NCBI GenBank assembly: GCA_016718275.1
Contig: JADKEA010000001.1
Location: forward strand, 186,001 to 250,000
From: Candidatus Villigracilis affinis
Lineage (GTDB): Bacteria > Chloroflexota > Anaerolineae > Anaerolineales > Villigracilaceae
Length of the DNA: 64,000 bases
Direction of reading: 5' to 3'
In this document: positions 57,255-64,000 of the stretch, one piece after another
Layout: every line of letters begins with the position of its first letter
How positions within the stretch are numbered: position 1 is the first letter of the stretch
Notes under the pieces: generated by a model
Seen by the model: only the letters and a program-made list of their open reading frames with translations
Database searches by the model: none
What the model was told of the DNA's origin: nothing
Translations under genes and position numbers: made by a program

Positions 57255-58010
57255 ATGTCAACAATTATTTCAATACATTCATTCCGCGGCGGGACAGGCA
57301 AGTCGAACACTACCGCAAATATTGCCGCCTTACTGGCGGCAGACGGGGCACGCGTCGGCGTGGTGGATACCGATATTCAATCACCCGGCATTCACGTCCT
57401 GTTCAATCTCGACGAATCGGAAATGGTTCACTCCCTGAACGATTACTTGTGGGGCAAGTGCGCCATTGAAGAAGCTGCGCACGATGTCGCCGCGCACCTG
57501 GGCGCCGAGGTCAAAGGCCAGATCTTCCTCATCCCTTCCAGCATTAAGCCTGGCGAGATCGCCCGCATTCTGCGCGAAGGTTACGATGTAGGCTTACTCA
57601 ATGACGGATTTCGCGATGTCGTCGAAAAGCTCAAACTCGATTATCTGCTCATCGATACCCACCCCGGTTTGAATGAAGAGACCCTGCTTTCAATCGCCAT
57701 TTCCAATGCGTTGGTCATCATTCTGCGCCCCGATTCACAGGATTATCAGGGCACAGCCGTTACAGTGGATGTGGCCCGCAAACTCGATGTCCCCAAGATG
57801 TTGATGCTGGTGAACAAGGTTCCCCCCCAGTTCGATCTTGAAGACGTCCGCACACGCGTGGAACAGACATATGACGCCACCGTCGCCGCAGTCCTCCCCC
57901 ATTCAGACGAGATGATGACACTGGCAAGTTCGGGAATTTTCGCCATTCGTTTCCCGGATCATCCCATAACCAAGGGGCTGCGCAAACTGGTGGATCAACT
58001 CAAAGCCTAG
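57255..58010 (+). CDS. MinD/ParA-family P-loop ATPase
   Basis: 251 residues with a deviant Walker A, SFRGGTGKSNTTANIAALLA, Walker A' VGVVDTDIQSPGIH and switch II LDYLLIDTHPGLNEETLL. LVNKVPPQFD and VLPHSDEMM match MinD-like proteins. No amphipathic MinD C-terminal helix is obvious (it ends LRKLVDQLKA), so it is probably not the cell-division MinD but a signalling or positioning ATPase. A TATAAT lies at 57199 and GGAGAGG just before the ATG. It is 103 bp downstream of the cyclase gene. Confidence 0.87.
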   Translation: MSTIISIHSFRGGTGKSNTTANIAALLAADGARVGVVDTDIQSPGIHVLFNLDESEMVHSLNDYLWGKCAIEEAAHDVAAHLGAEVKGQIFLIPSSIKPGEIARILREGYDVGLLNDGFRDVVEKLKLDYLLIDTHPGLNEETLLSIAISNALVIILRPDSQDYQGTAVTVDVARKLDVPKMLMLVNKVPPQFDLEDVRTRVEQTYDATVAAVLPHSDEMMTLASSGIFAIRFPDHPITKGLRKLVDQLKA

Positions 58011-58028
58011 CTATCTCTCAAATGCGCC

Positions 58029-58361
58029 ATGAACGAAAACCCATTTGAAATAGCGATCAAGGAACTTGAAGCAGGCACGGAGGATATCCGACCTTCCGAT
58101 GTCGTGTCATTTTCAGAACCACTCCGTTCAGCATTGAATTATGTCATCCGACTTGGCCGTTTCAGCCTGACCGAATTTCAGGAAAAACTGGAATTCACCC
58201 GCGAAGAGACAAAAAAAATCGCGGATATTCTTGTGGCGCGAAATCTGTTTGCAGTTTCAAGATTCTCGAATGCCGAAGAGACTTTTTACGAATCTCGACT
58301 CACCGCAATGACGCGCCCGCTAAATCGTCCACCTTCGGATATCTGGAAAAAAATTGAATAA
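58029..58361 (+). CDS. Small helical protein, possibly winged-helix
   Basis: 110 residues, 18 bp after the MinD-like gene and before a terminator. The middle part (LRSALNYVIRLGRFSLTEFQ, EKLEFTREETKKIADILVAR) looks like a winged-helix turn where the second helix recognises DNA or protein. Unrecognised family. The co-transcription suggests it partners the MinD-like ATPase or reads out the cyclase pathway. Confidence 0.65.
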   Translation: MNENPFEIAIKELEAGTEDIRPSDVVSFSEPLRSALNYVIRLGRFSLTEFQEKLEFTREETKKIADILVARNLFAVSRFSNAEETFYESRLTAMTRPLNRPPSDIWKKIE

Positions 58362-58369
58362 AATCCCAG

Positions 58370-58396
58370 CCCGCCTGATAATTCAGGCGGGTTTTG
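58370..58396 (+). terminator. Rho-independent terminator of the cyclase-MinD cluster
   Basis: Stem CCCGCCTGA / TCAGGCGGG with a 4-nt loop, then TTTTG. Confidence 0.85.
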
Positions 58397-58403
58397 ATTC
58401 GGC

Positions 58404-58409
58404 TATAAT
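58404..58409 (+). promoter_or_regulatory. TATAAT -10 of ligA, leaderless
   Basis: TATAAT ends 6 nt before the ligA ATG and 8 nt after the upstream terminator's T run. There is no room for a ribosome-binding leader. Confidence 0.65.
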
Positions 58410-58415
58410 GCAGGC

Positions 58416-60473
58416 ATGGCAACCCATTCATCCTCCCGATACGAAGAACTTAAAGCGCAGGTCAACTTCCACAATTATCGTTACCATGTGTTGGATGCGC
58501 CGGTAATCAGCGATCTGGAATACGACCGCCTGTTAAATGAACTCAAGAAACTCGAAGCAGACCACCCAGACTGGATCACGCCCGACAGCCCCACGCAGCG
58601 CGCCGGTGCCCGGCCTGCTGACCGTTTCGAGAAAATTCGCCACCCCGCACCCATTCTCAGCCTAGCCAACGCCTTCGGCGCAGACGATGCCCGCGCATGG
58701 TTCGAACGAGTCAAAAAGCTTGATGACCGCGTGGAGAACGCCAAATTCGTCGTCGAACCGAAAATAGACGGGTTATCCGTTGTGCTACATTATCGCGACG
58801 GATTGTTCGTGCAAGGCGCAACCCGCGGCGACGGCGAAGTGGGCGAAGACATCACATCGAATCTGCGCACGGTACGGGCAATACCGCTAAAGATTCCAGT
58901 GGGCAGCGAACAGTTATCAGCGAAAAGCAAGCAGTCATCAATTACCAATTACCAATTGCCAAAGTACCTTGTGGTTCGCGGCGAGGCTTTTATCCCGAAC
59001 AAGGAATTCGAAGCGTTAAATAAAAAACTGGAAGAAGCGGGCGAAAAGACCTATCTCAACCCGCGCAATACTGCCGCAGGATCGCTGCGCCAGCTTGACC
59101 CTGTGTTGACCGCTTCGCGTCCGATCACGCTGCTTGTGTATCAGATCGTCCATTCCGAAGGCGGCAAAGTTCCCACATCGCAATGGGAAATTTTGGAATA
59201 TCTCAAAGCGCTCGGGTTCCCCGTCACCGACATTGCGCGCCGATTCAATGACCTTGAATCAGCGATCGCCTACACTGAAACCTTCAGCACGGGACGGAAA
59301 GCGCTTCCTTACGAAGCCGACGGTATGGTCATAAAAATCGACGACTTGACCCTCGCCGCTGACCTGGGTTTCGTCGGCAAGGATCCGCGCGGCGCGGTGG
59401 CTTTTAAATTCCCTGCACGCGAAGTGACCACTACATTGAATGATATCGGCGTGGCAGTGGGGCGCACCGGCGTGTTGACTCCTTATGCCATGCTCGAACC
59501 TGTCGAGATCGGCGGCGTAGTGGTGGAAAGAGCAACCCTGCACAATTTCGATTACATCGCCGAGAAGGATATCCGCGCGGGGGACCGCGTGCTAATAAAG
59601 CGGGCGGGCGAAGTGATTCCCTACGTCATCGGCCCCATCGTGGATGCACGCACTGGCAAAGAGAAGAAATATAAGCCGCCCTCAAAATGTCCCGCATGTG
59701 GACAGGAGGTTGAGCATTTCGAAGGCGAGGTGGCGTGGTACTGTGTCAATGCCGCGTGCCCGGCACAGCTTGTCCGCAACGTGGAGCATTTCGTCTCACG
59801 CGGCGCAATGGACATTGTCGGACTGGGCATCAAGATCGTTGAACAATTGATCGAAGCTGGGTTGGTCAAAGATGTTGCCGACTTGTTCTCGCTCAAAAAG
59901 GAACAACTGCTCGAATTGGAAGGCTTCGCAGAAAAAAAGGCGGAGAATCTGCTTAAGTCGATTGAGCAGGCCAAAGGTCAGAGTTTGAATCGCTTGATCG
60001 CAGCGCTGGGAATCCACGGCGTTGGTGAAGTCATGGCAGGGGATTTGGCCCGCACCTTCGGAAATCTATCCGCATTATCAAAAGCATCTGCCGATGAACT
60101 TCAACAAATGGACGGGCTGGGACCCAATATCGCCGAATCCATTGTGGATTGGTTCGAACAAAACGCCAATCAAAAGCTGTTGAAAAAACTAAACGCGGCA
60201 GGGGTCTGGCCGGAGATGAAGAAAAATGAAAAGAAGAAAGAAGGAGCCTTTACAGGTTTGACCTTCGTGGTGACGGGCACACTGCCCACACTGTCACGCG
60301 ATGGTGTAAAGGAATTCATTGAAAGCAACGGCGGCAAGGTGACCGACAGCATCAGCAAAAAGACCAGCTACCTTGTGCTTGGTGAAGCGCCCGGCTCCAA
60401 ACTGGATAAGGCGCAATCGCTGGGTGTGAAGGTAATTGACGAGGCCGAGTTGAGGAAACTCGCAGGCGGGTAG
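58416..60473 (+). CDS. ligA: NAD-dependent DNA ligase LigA
   Basis: 685 residues. NAD-binding Ia domain (YHVLDAPVISDLEYDRLLNE), adenylation lysine K116 in VEPKIDGLSV, OB fold (GRTGVLTPYAMLEPVEIGG), a four-cysteine zinc finger (CPACG..CVNAACPAQ), helix-hairpin-helix region (LIAALGIHGVGEVMAGDLA) and a C-terminal BRCT domain (GLTFVVTGTLPTLSRDGVKE). It seals nicks in replication and repair. Residues ~163-183 are encoded by a 63-nt heptad repeat block and are extra relative to the family: they sit between IPLKIPV and YLVVRGEAF. Confidence 0.97.
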   Translation: MATHSSSRYEELKAQVNFHNYRYHVLDAPVISDLEYDRLLNELKKLEADHPDWITPDSPTQRAGARPADRFEKIRHPAPILSLANAFGADDARAWFERVKKLDDRVENAKFVVEPKIDGLSVVLHYRDGLFVQGATRGDGEVGEDITSNLRTVRAIPLKIPVGSEQLSAKSKQSSITNYQLPKYLVVRGEAFIPNKEFEALNKKLEEAGEKTYLNPRNTAAGSLRQLDPVLTASRPITLLVYQIVHSEGGKVPTSQWEILEYLKALGFPVTDIARRFNDLESAIAYTETFSTGRKALPYEADGMVIKIDDLTLAADLGFVGKDPRGAVAFKFPAREVTTTLNDIGVAVGRTGVLTPYAMLEPVEIGGVVVERATLHNFDYIAEKDIRAGDRVLIKRAGEVIPYVIGPIVDARTGKEKKYKPPSKCPACGQEVEHFEGEVAWYCVNAACPAQLVRNVEHFVSRGAMDIVGLGIKIVEQLIEAGLVKDVADLFSLKKEQLLELEGFAEKKAENLLKSIEQAKGQSLNRLIAALGIHGVGEVMAGDLARTFGNLSALSKASADELQQMDGLGPNIAESIVDWFEQNANQKLLKKLNAAGVWPEMKKNEKKKEGAFTGLTFVVTGTLPTLSRDGVKEFIESNGGKVTDSISKKTSYLVLGEAPGSKLDKAQSLGVKVIDEAELRKLAGG
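58902..58964. repeat. In-frame heptanucleotide repeat insertion in ligA
   Basis: Nine 7-nt units (63 nt, exactly 21 codons). The last ones match ACCAATT almost perfectly; the earlier ones are AACAGTT/ATCAGCG-like. Confidence 0.85.
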
Positions 60474-60474
60474 G

Positions 60475-60562
60475 GAAAAAGTAAAAAGTGGAAAGTAAAA
60501 AGGTCTCGACAATCTGTCGAGATTTTTTCATCCTTCATCCTTTATCCCTCGTCCTTCAACCC
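60475..60562. repeat. Two heptad repeat blocks around a terminator, downstream of ligA
   Basis: Block one: four 7-nt units like TAAAAAG (60475-60502). Block two: five units like TCATCCT (60528-60562). Between them is a hairpin TCTCGACA / TGTCGAGA followed by TTTTTT (60504-60528), which is the ligA terminator. Confidence 0.75.
60504..60528 (+). terminator. ligA Rho-independent terminator
   Basis: An 8-bp stem with a 3-nt loop and a T6 tail, flanked on both sides by heptad repeats. Confidence 0.8.
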
Positions 60563-60638
60563 TGCCCATCTTCACATTCTGCTAGACAGAAACTTTCCAC
60601 TCGACTAAACTTGCAACATTCTTTTTTGGAGGCCCCAC

Positions 60639-61850
60639 ATGGATTTCAACAATACAAACGATGCCGTTACCCGCCGCATTAAGGCAATGACGGATCGCAT
60701 TCATAATCTCAAGACCCACGATCTTTATTTTTACAACCAGCCTGTGGAAGAAATGCTGCCCGGTAACAAGGTGCTCGTCCGCGGACGTGAGATGGGAATG
60801 TACGCCTCCTACAGCTACCTGGGGCTGGTCGGTCATCCGCGCATTAACGAAGCCGCAAAAAAAGCCGTGGACAAATTCGGTACGGGCACGAACGGCGTGC
60901 GTACACTGGCTGGCACGCTCACCATTCATACTGAATTGGAAGAGACCATCGCCAATTTCAAACACGCAGAAGCCGCCATCACCTATACCTCGGGCTATGC
61001 CACGAACCTAACCGTCATCTCCACCATGATGGGACGCGGCGATTATGTGTTCTCAGACAAGATCAACCATGCCTCCATCGTGGACGGCTGTCTCATGTCT
61101 GGTGCGGAATTCCGCCGTTTCCGCCACAATGATATGGAGCATCTCGAAGGCTTGCTCAAGAATGCGCCTTCCGATGTAGCCAAACTCGTCATCGCGGATT
61201 CGGTTTTCAGCATGGACGGCGATATCATCGACCTGCCCAAGGTGGTTGAGCTTTGCAAAAAATACAACGCCTGGCTGATGATTGACGAAGCTCACTCGCT
61301 GGGTGTGCTCGGTGAAAAAGGCACAGGCATCGAAGAACACTTCAATTTGTACGGCGAGATCGATATCAAAATGGGCACGCTCAGCAAGACCATCCCTTCG
61401 GTGGGTGGGTATGTGGCCGCAAAGCAGGAGATCATCACCTACCTGCGTCATGCGAGCCGCGCATACATTTTCTCTGCCGCGCTGCCGCCCGCGCAAGCCG
61501 CCGCCGCCAATGAAGCCTTCAAAGTCATTTTGGATGAACCGTGGCGCCTTGAGCGTTTGAATCAAAACACGAAACAATTCATCGGCGGGTTGAAGAGTCT
61601 TGGATTCGATACCCTGCTGACCGAAACCGCCATCGTCCCCGTGCTGTGCGGCGAAGATGATATGGCTTTCGCCATGACCCGCGAATGTCAGCACAACGAT
61701 GTATTCGTTCTGCCCGTCGTTTCACCCGCTGTGCAGGAAGGGCTCGCCCGTCTGCGCGCCACAGTCACCGCGGCGCACGAACCCAGCGAGATCGAACGCG
61801 CGATGGATATCATCGGCGTGGCGGGAAAGAAGTTGGGATTGGTAAAGTAG
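60639..61850 (+). CDS. PLP-dependent alpha-oxoamine synthase (KBL/BioF/serine palmitoyltransferase-like)
   Basis: 403 residues. The fold type I pattern is clear: SYSYLGLVGHPRINEAAKKA, GTGTNGVRTLAGTLTIHTEL, TSGYATNLTVIST, LMIDEAHSLGVLGEKGTGI, and the PLP lysine in MGTLSKTIPSVGGYVA. It condenses an amino acid with an acyl-CoA. Candidates are glycine C-acetyltransferase, 8-amino-7-oxononanoate synthase and serine palmitoyltransferase; the N-terminus (TDRIHNLKTHDLYFYNQPVE) is most like the sphingolipid-type group. No biotin or threonine genes are adjacent. RBS TTTGGAGG. Confidence 0.88.
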   Translation: MDFNNTNDAVTRRIKAMTDRIHNLKTHDLYFYNQPVEEMLPGNKVLVRGREMGMYASYSYLGLVGHPRINEAAKKAVDKFGTGTNGVRTLAGTLTIHTELEETIANFKHAEAAITYTSGYATNLTVISTMMGRGDYVFSDKINHASIVDGCLMSGAEFRRFRHNDMEHLEGLLKNAPSDVAKLVIADSVFSMDGDIIDLPKVVELCKKYNAWLMIDEAHSLGVLGEKGTGIEEHFNLYGEIDIKMGTLSKTIPSVGGYVAAKQEIITYLRHASRAYIFSAALPPAQAAAANEAFKVILDEPWRLERLNQNTKQFIGGLKSLGFDTLLTETAIVPVLCGEDDMAFAMTRECQHNDVFVLPVVSPAVQEGLARLRATVTAAHEPSEIERAMDIIGVAGKKLGLVK

Positions 61851-61874
61851 ATAGGCTAAGTAAGAAGAAAGATG

Positions 61875-61910
61875 AAAGAAGAGGTACTCACGAGTATCTC
61901 TTCTTTTTTT
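61875..61910 (+). terminator. Rho-independent terminator
   Basis: A 14-bp stem (one G-U pair) with a 4-nt loop, then a run of seven T. It ends the oxoamine synthase gene. The rest of the gap to 62056 is AT-rich and contains TACAAT at 62024, a possible -10 for the protease gene. Confidence 0.85.
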
Positions 61911-62056
61911 CGGGGAGGGAATGTGGCTTGAAACAGAGGCAGGTTTCAGCAGGGGCGAAGCGTTTTTTTCATCCTGATAGATTTTGAGAGAATATTTATA
62001 ACATTTTTCTAATAAATTCCCTGTACAATCAATTTAACTTCAAAAGGAGTTGAATC

Positions 62057-63158
62057 ATGAAATGGCAATGGAAATTAGGAAAATTTGCAGGTATCGACGT
62101 TTATGTGCACGCCACCTTCCTGCTTTTGATCGCATGGGTTGGCTATAGCCACTGGCTGGAGAATCAATAACTGGGGTGAAGTATTCAGCGGTATTCTCTT
62201 CATCCTCGCGCTTTTTGCGTGTGTTGTACTGCATGAATATGGGCACGCCCTCACGGCGCGCAAATACGGGATCAAGACCCGCGATATCACCCTTTACCCC
62301 ATCGGCGGTGTGGCGCGTTTGGAGCGCATGCCCGAGAAACCGATCGAGGAATTATGGGTCGCGCTGATGGGACCCGCCGTCAATGTGGTCATTGCGGCTG
62401 GATTATTTGCGTATCTTTATTTGACCTCGAGCCTGGTGCCGCTTAGTGAGTTGACCGTGGCCTCGGGTAGCTTCCTCGAAAGGCTAATGACGGTGAATAT
62501 CACCCTGGTGCTTTTCAACCTTATCCCCGCCTTCCCCATGGACGGTGGACGTGTGCTGCGAGCCTTGCTCGCCATGCGCATGGATTACGTCCGCGCCACG
62601 CAGATCGCCGCCTCCATCGGCCAGGGTTTGGCGCTGTTATTCGGTCTGGTTGGGTTGTTTGGCAATGCCTCGCTGTTGTTCATCGCCTTCTTCATTTGGA
62701 TCGGCGCTTCACAGGAATCAAGCGCAACTCAAATGAAGAACGCCATCAGCGGAATCCCAGTGGGCCGTGCAATGCTGACCGAGTACAAAAGCCTTTCGCC
62801 GCGTGATCCGCTCTCGCGCATGTCACAGTTGCTACTGGCTGGCTCACAACACGATTTCCCCGTGGTTGAGGATGACCGCATCGTTGGTATCGTGACCCGT
62901 AATGATTTCATTACGGCCCTCACCCAGCATGGAGAGGGCATTGCCATCTCTGCCGTGATGAAACGGGATCTCCCCGAAGTGGATTCCTATGAAATGGTGG
63001 AGAACGCCCTAATGCGGATTCAAGAATCCGGCGTGCCTGCCCTGCCCGTCACACACGGCGGGCAGTTGGTGGGAATCGTCACTGCCGAGAACATCACCGA
63101 GTATTTGATGATCCGCTCCGCGTTAAGGGCCTCGCGAGCGATCGTTGCGCCGATGTGA
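62057..63158 (+). CDS. Site-2-type M50 metalloprotease with CBS domains (one frameshift)
   Basis: The ATG at 62057 (behind AAAAGGAG) opens WQWKLGKFAGIDVYVHATFL and LLIAWVGYSHW. The frame changes near 62165, and after removing one base it runs on as NWGEVFSGILFILALFACVV. The zinc motif is VVLHEYGHALTARKYGI, with the third-ligand region NLIPAFPMDGGRVLRALLA. Two CBS domains follow (from about residue 225: VGRAMLTEYKSLSPRDPLSR, and AVMKRDLPEVDSYEMVENAL). It cleaves membrane-embedded substrates; the CBS pair may sense nucleotides. The corrected length is 366. The indel is probably a sequencing error. Confidence 0.88.
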
Positions 63159-63213
63159 TTGCAATTGAAAGCACAGATAAGAAGATTCTTAACCACAAAT
63201 CGCGCATCTTCTG

Positions 63214-63219
63214 TATACT
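63214..63219 (+). promoter_or_regulatory. Candidate -10 element for the riboswitch transcript
   Basis: TATACT ends about 7 nt before the expected transcription start and 12 nt before the P1 stem of the riboswitch. The -35 region is weak. Confidence 0.5.
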
Positions 63220-63225
63220 CTGACT

Positions 63226-63345
63226 TACTCCGATGGGGAGTAGCCACCCGGGTATCCGGGTAGCACAGTCGTCAATACGGAAATCATTTCCCGGCTGTTC
63301 TGTTAAAGGCAAGACCATCGTCAAATCTTTTGGCGATGGTCTTTT
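63226..63345 (+). promoter_or_regulatory. yybP-ykoY (manganese) riboswitch with competing terminator
   Basis: From 63231 the sequence has P1 5' strand CGATGG, then GGGGAGTAGC (conserved loop L1), a hairpin around ACCCGGGTATCCGGGT, then GTCGTCAAT and CCGGCTGTT, the GCAAGACC segment (L3 side) and P1 3' strand CCATCG at 63315-63320. The order and identity of these boxes match what I recall of the yybP-ykoY aptamer, which binds Mn2+. AAGACCATCG (63311-63320) can instead pair with CGATGGTCTT (63334-63343), followed by a T-rich run. Ligand binding would therefore block termination and turn the downstream DedA gene on. Confidence 0.85.
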
Positions 63346-63350
63346 TATTT
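63311..63350 (+). terminator. Riboswitch-controlled terminator
   Basis: A 10-bp stem with a 13-nt loop and a T-rich tail (TTTATTT). Its 5' arm includes the P1 3' strand, so aptamer and terminator are mutually exclusive. Confidence 0.8.
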
Positions 63351-63361
63351 ATTTGAAACCC

Positions 63362-63400
63362 GGTGGTTGAGTAGCCGCGAAGCGGCGTACCGAAACCACC
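63362..63400. repeat. Interspersed palindrome GGTGGTT...AACCACC
   Basis: Outer arms GGTGGTT and AACCACC, inner arms GCCGC and GCGGC with a GAA loop. It lies between the riboswitch terminator and the DedA start. It resembles short palindromic repeats known from several bacterial genomes and would form a hairpin in the leader. Confidence 0.7.
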
Positions 63401-63429
63401 TACAGGATATGAAAAAAACAGAGGTAACC

Positions 63430-64000
63430 ATGCTTGACCAAATCGAAACAACAATCCTTTCCGCATTACAAAGCATTTTCGACCAGTTTGGCTGGGCGGG
63501 CGTATTCGGCTTGATGGTGTTCGAAAACGCCACCGGCATCACGCCCAGCGAGATCATTCTTGCTTTCGCAGGATGGATGCTCATCGAGCGGCATGGCATT
63601 GCACCGTCTTTCGTCCTAGTCGCGGGCCTGTATGCCGGGCTGGGAAGTGCCATCGGTGCGTCCATCACCTATTGGGTGGCGCGGCTGGGCGGACGGCCTG
63701 TCATTGACCGCTTCGCGAAAATCCTCCGCATCGACCCCGCGCTCATCAACAAAGCCGAGGAACAAATGCAAAAATGGGGATCCGGGTTGGTGCTGATCGG
63801 GCGCGTTATCCCCGGAATCCGCACTTTGATCAGCATTCCGGCGGGGCTGGCAAAGATTTCCTTTTTCAAGTTCTTCGCCGCCACCTTCATCGGCGCCTAT
63901 ATTTGGTGTACACTTCTCATCGGTGCGGGCTATGTACTTGGCCACGAATGGATGCTGGTCAGTGAAGCCATCAAAGAACACCTTCCGCTGGTACTCTCGC
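63430..64000 (+). CDS. DedA/SNARE-associated family membrane protein (3' end outside window)
   Basis: 190 codons visible, still open at the window end. ATG with GAGG 6 nt upstream. The pattern is DedA: GWAGVFGLMVFENATGITPS with the conserved E/N region, AGLYAGLGSAIGASITYWVAR, GRPVIDRFAKILRIDP, and the signature GSGLVLIGRVIPGIRTLISI followed by PAGLAKISFFKFFAATF. DedA proteins move phospholipid carriers (such as undecaprenyl phosphate) or affect membrane proton balance. It is probably controlled by the Mn2+ riboswitch upstream, an unusual partner for that RNA. Confidence 0.9.
   Translation, partial: MLDQIETTILSALQSIFDQFGWAGVFGLMVFENATGITPSEIILAFAGWMLIERHGIAPSFVLVAGLYAGLGSAIGASITYWVARLGGRPVIDRFAKILRIDPALINKAEEQMQKWGSGLVLIGRVIPGIRTLISIPAGLAKISFFKFFAATFIGAYIWCTLLIGAGYVLGHEWMLVSEAIKEHLPLVLS

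Noticed and set aside
57255..58010. Cell-division MinD
   Set aside because: No MinC or MinE nearby and no clear amphipathic C-terminal helix.
1..64000. tRNA or rRNA genes
   Set aside because: No cloverleaf with a T-loop GGTTCRA pattern and no conserved rRNA segments were seen in the intergenic regions.

Overview
The window looks like chromosomal DNA from a member of the Chloroflexota, most probably an Anaerolineae/Anaerolineales-type bacterium. This rests on gene content and protein style (Elp3-type tRNA modification enzyme, many GAF/PAS/GGDEF sensors, class III cyclase proteins, TIR-STAND protein, DUF58/transglutaminase pair, Yip1 and WD40 membrane proteins), not on a marker gene. There is no rRNA, tRNA, CRISPR array, phage or transposase in the window. 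A cytochrome bc-type gene pair, an assimilatory APS/PAPS reductase and a CoA-carboxylase locus suggest an aerobic or facultative heterotroph.

Layout. 1-5.0 kb: the 3' part of a large GHKL-ATPase-like gene, then small membrane proteins and an AspT/YidE-type exchanger. 5.0-12.4 kb (minus strand): a catabolic operon with biotin-dependent carboxyltransferase, biotin carboxylase, biotin carrier, MaoC hydratase and CitE-like lyase, which fits leucine/methylcrotonyl-CoA breakdown. It also carries an epimerase, a DUF1579 gene and a drug/metabolite exporter. 12.6-17.2 kb: a decayed TIR-STAND-TPR gene, then a Rieske protein and a cytochrome c/b fusion that has lost part of cytochrome b. 17.4-22.6 kb: a protein phosphatase and a very large GAF2-PAS7-GGDEF diguanylate cyclase. 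22.6-26.1 kb: a heterodimeric ABC exporter. 26.1-31.7 kb: GNAT, DUF3291, S58 peptidase, Yip1 and WD40 proteins. 31.8-46 kb: RlmI-type methyltransferase, DUF58 plus transglutaminase, YitT, SDR, Era, EamA transporters, MFS, ankyrin protein, Elp3, CysH and a methyltransferase. 45.6-53.4 kb: 7TM-GAF-GGDEF cyclase, two uncharacterised proteins that look co-transcribed, and a CelD/FemAB-like acetyltransferase. 53.5-58.4 kb: NadD, a small membrane protein, then a compact signalling cluster (GAF protein, tandem nucleotide cyclase, MinD-like ATPase, small protein). 58.4-64 kb: LigA, an alpha-oxoamine synthase, a CBS-containing site-2 protease, a manganese riboswitch and a DedA protein cut by the window end.

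Four things stand out. First, a well-matched yybP-ykoY (Mn2+) riboswitch with a competing terminator lies directly upstream of a DedA-family gene. Second, degenerate heptanucleotide repeats are scattered through the window, between genes and also inside coding sequence; in ligA the block is exactly 63 nt and adds about 21 residues in frame. Third, many genes on both strands have a TATAAT-like -10 hexamer 5-7 nt before the start codon, which implies leaderless mRNAs. Fourth, the tandem cyclase splits its catalytic residues between its two domains as mammalian C1/C2 adenylyl cyclases do.

Many genes are interrupted by single-base shifts in short homopolymer-like runs. Most of these look like sequencing/assembly indels, and I annotate those genes as single genes. 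The TIR-STAND gene (many shifts) and cytochrome b (missing segment) look genuinely damaged. All functional assignments are from sequence reading alone; no database search was possible.
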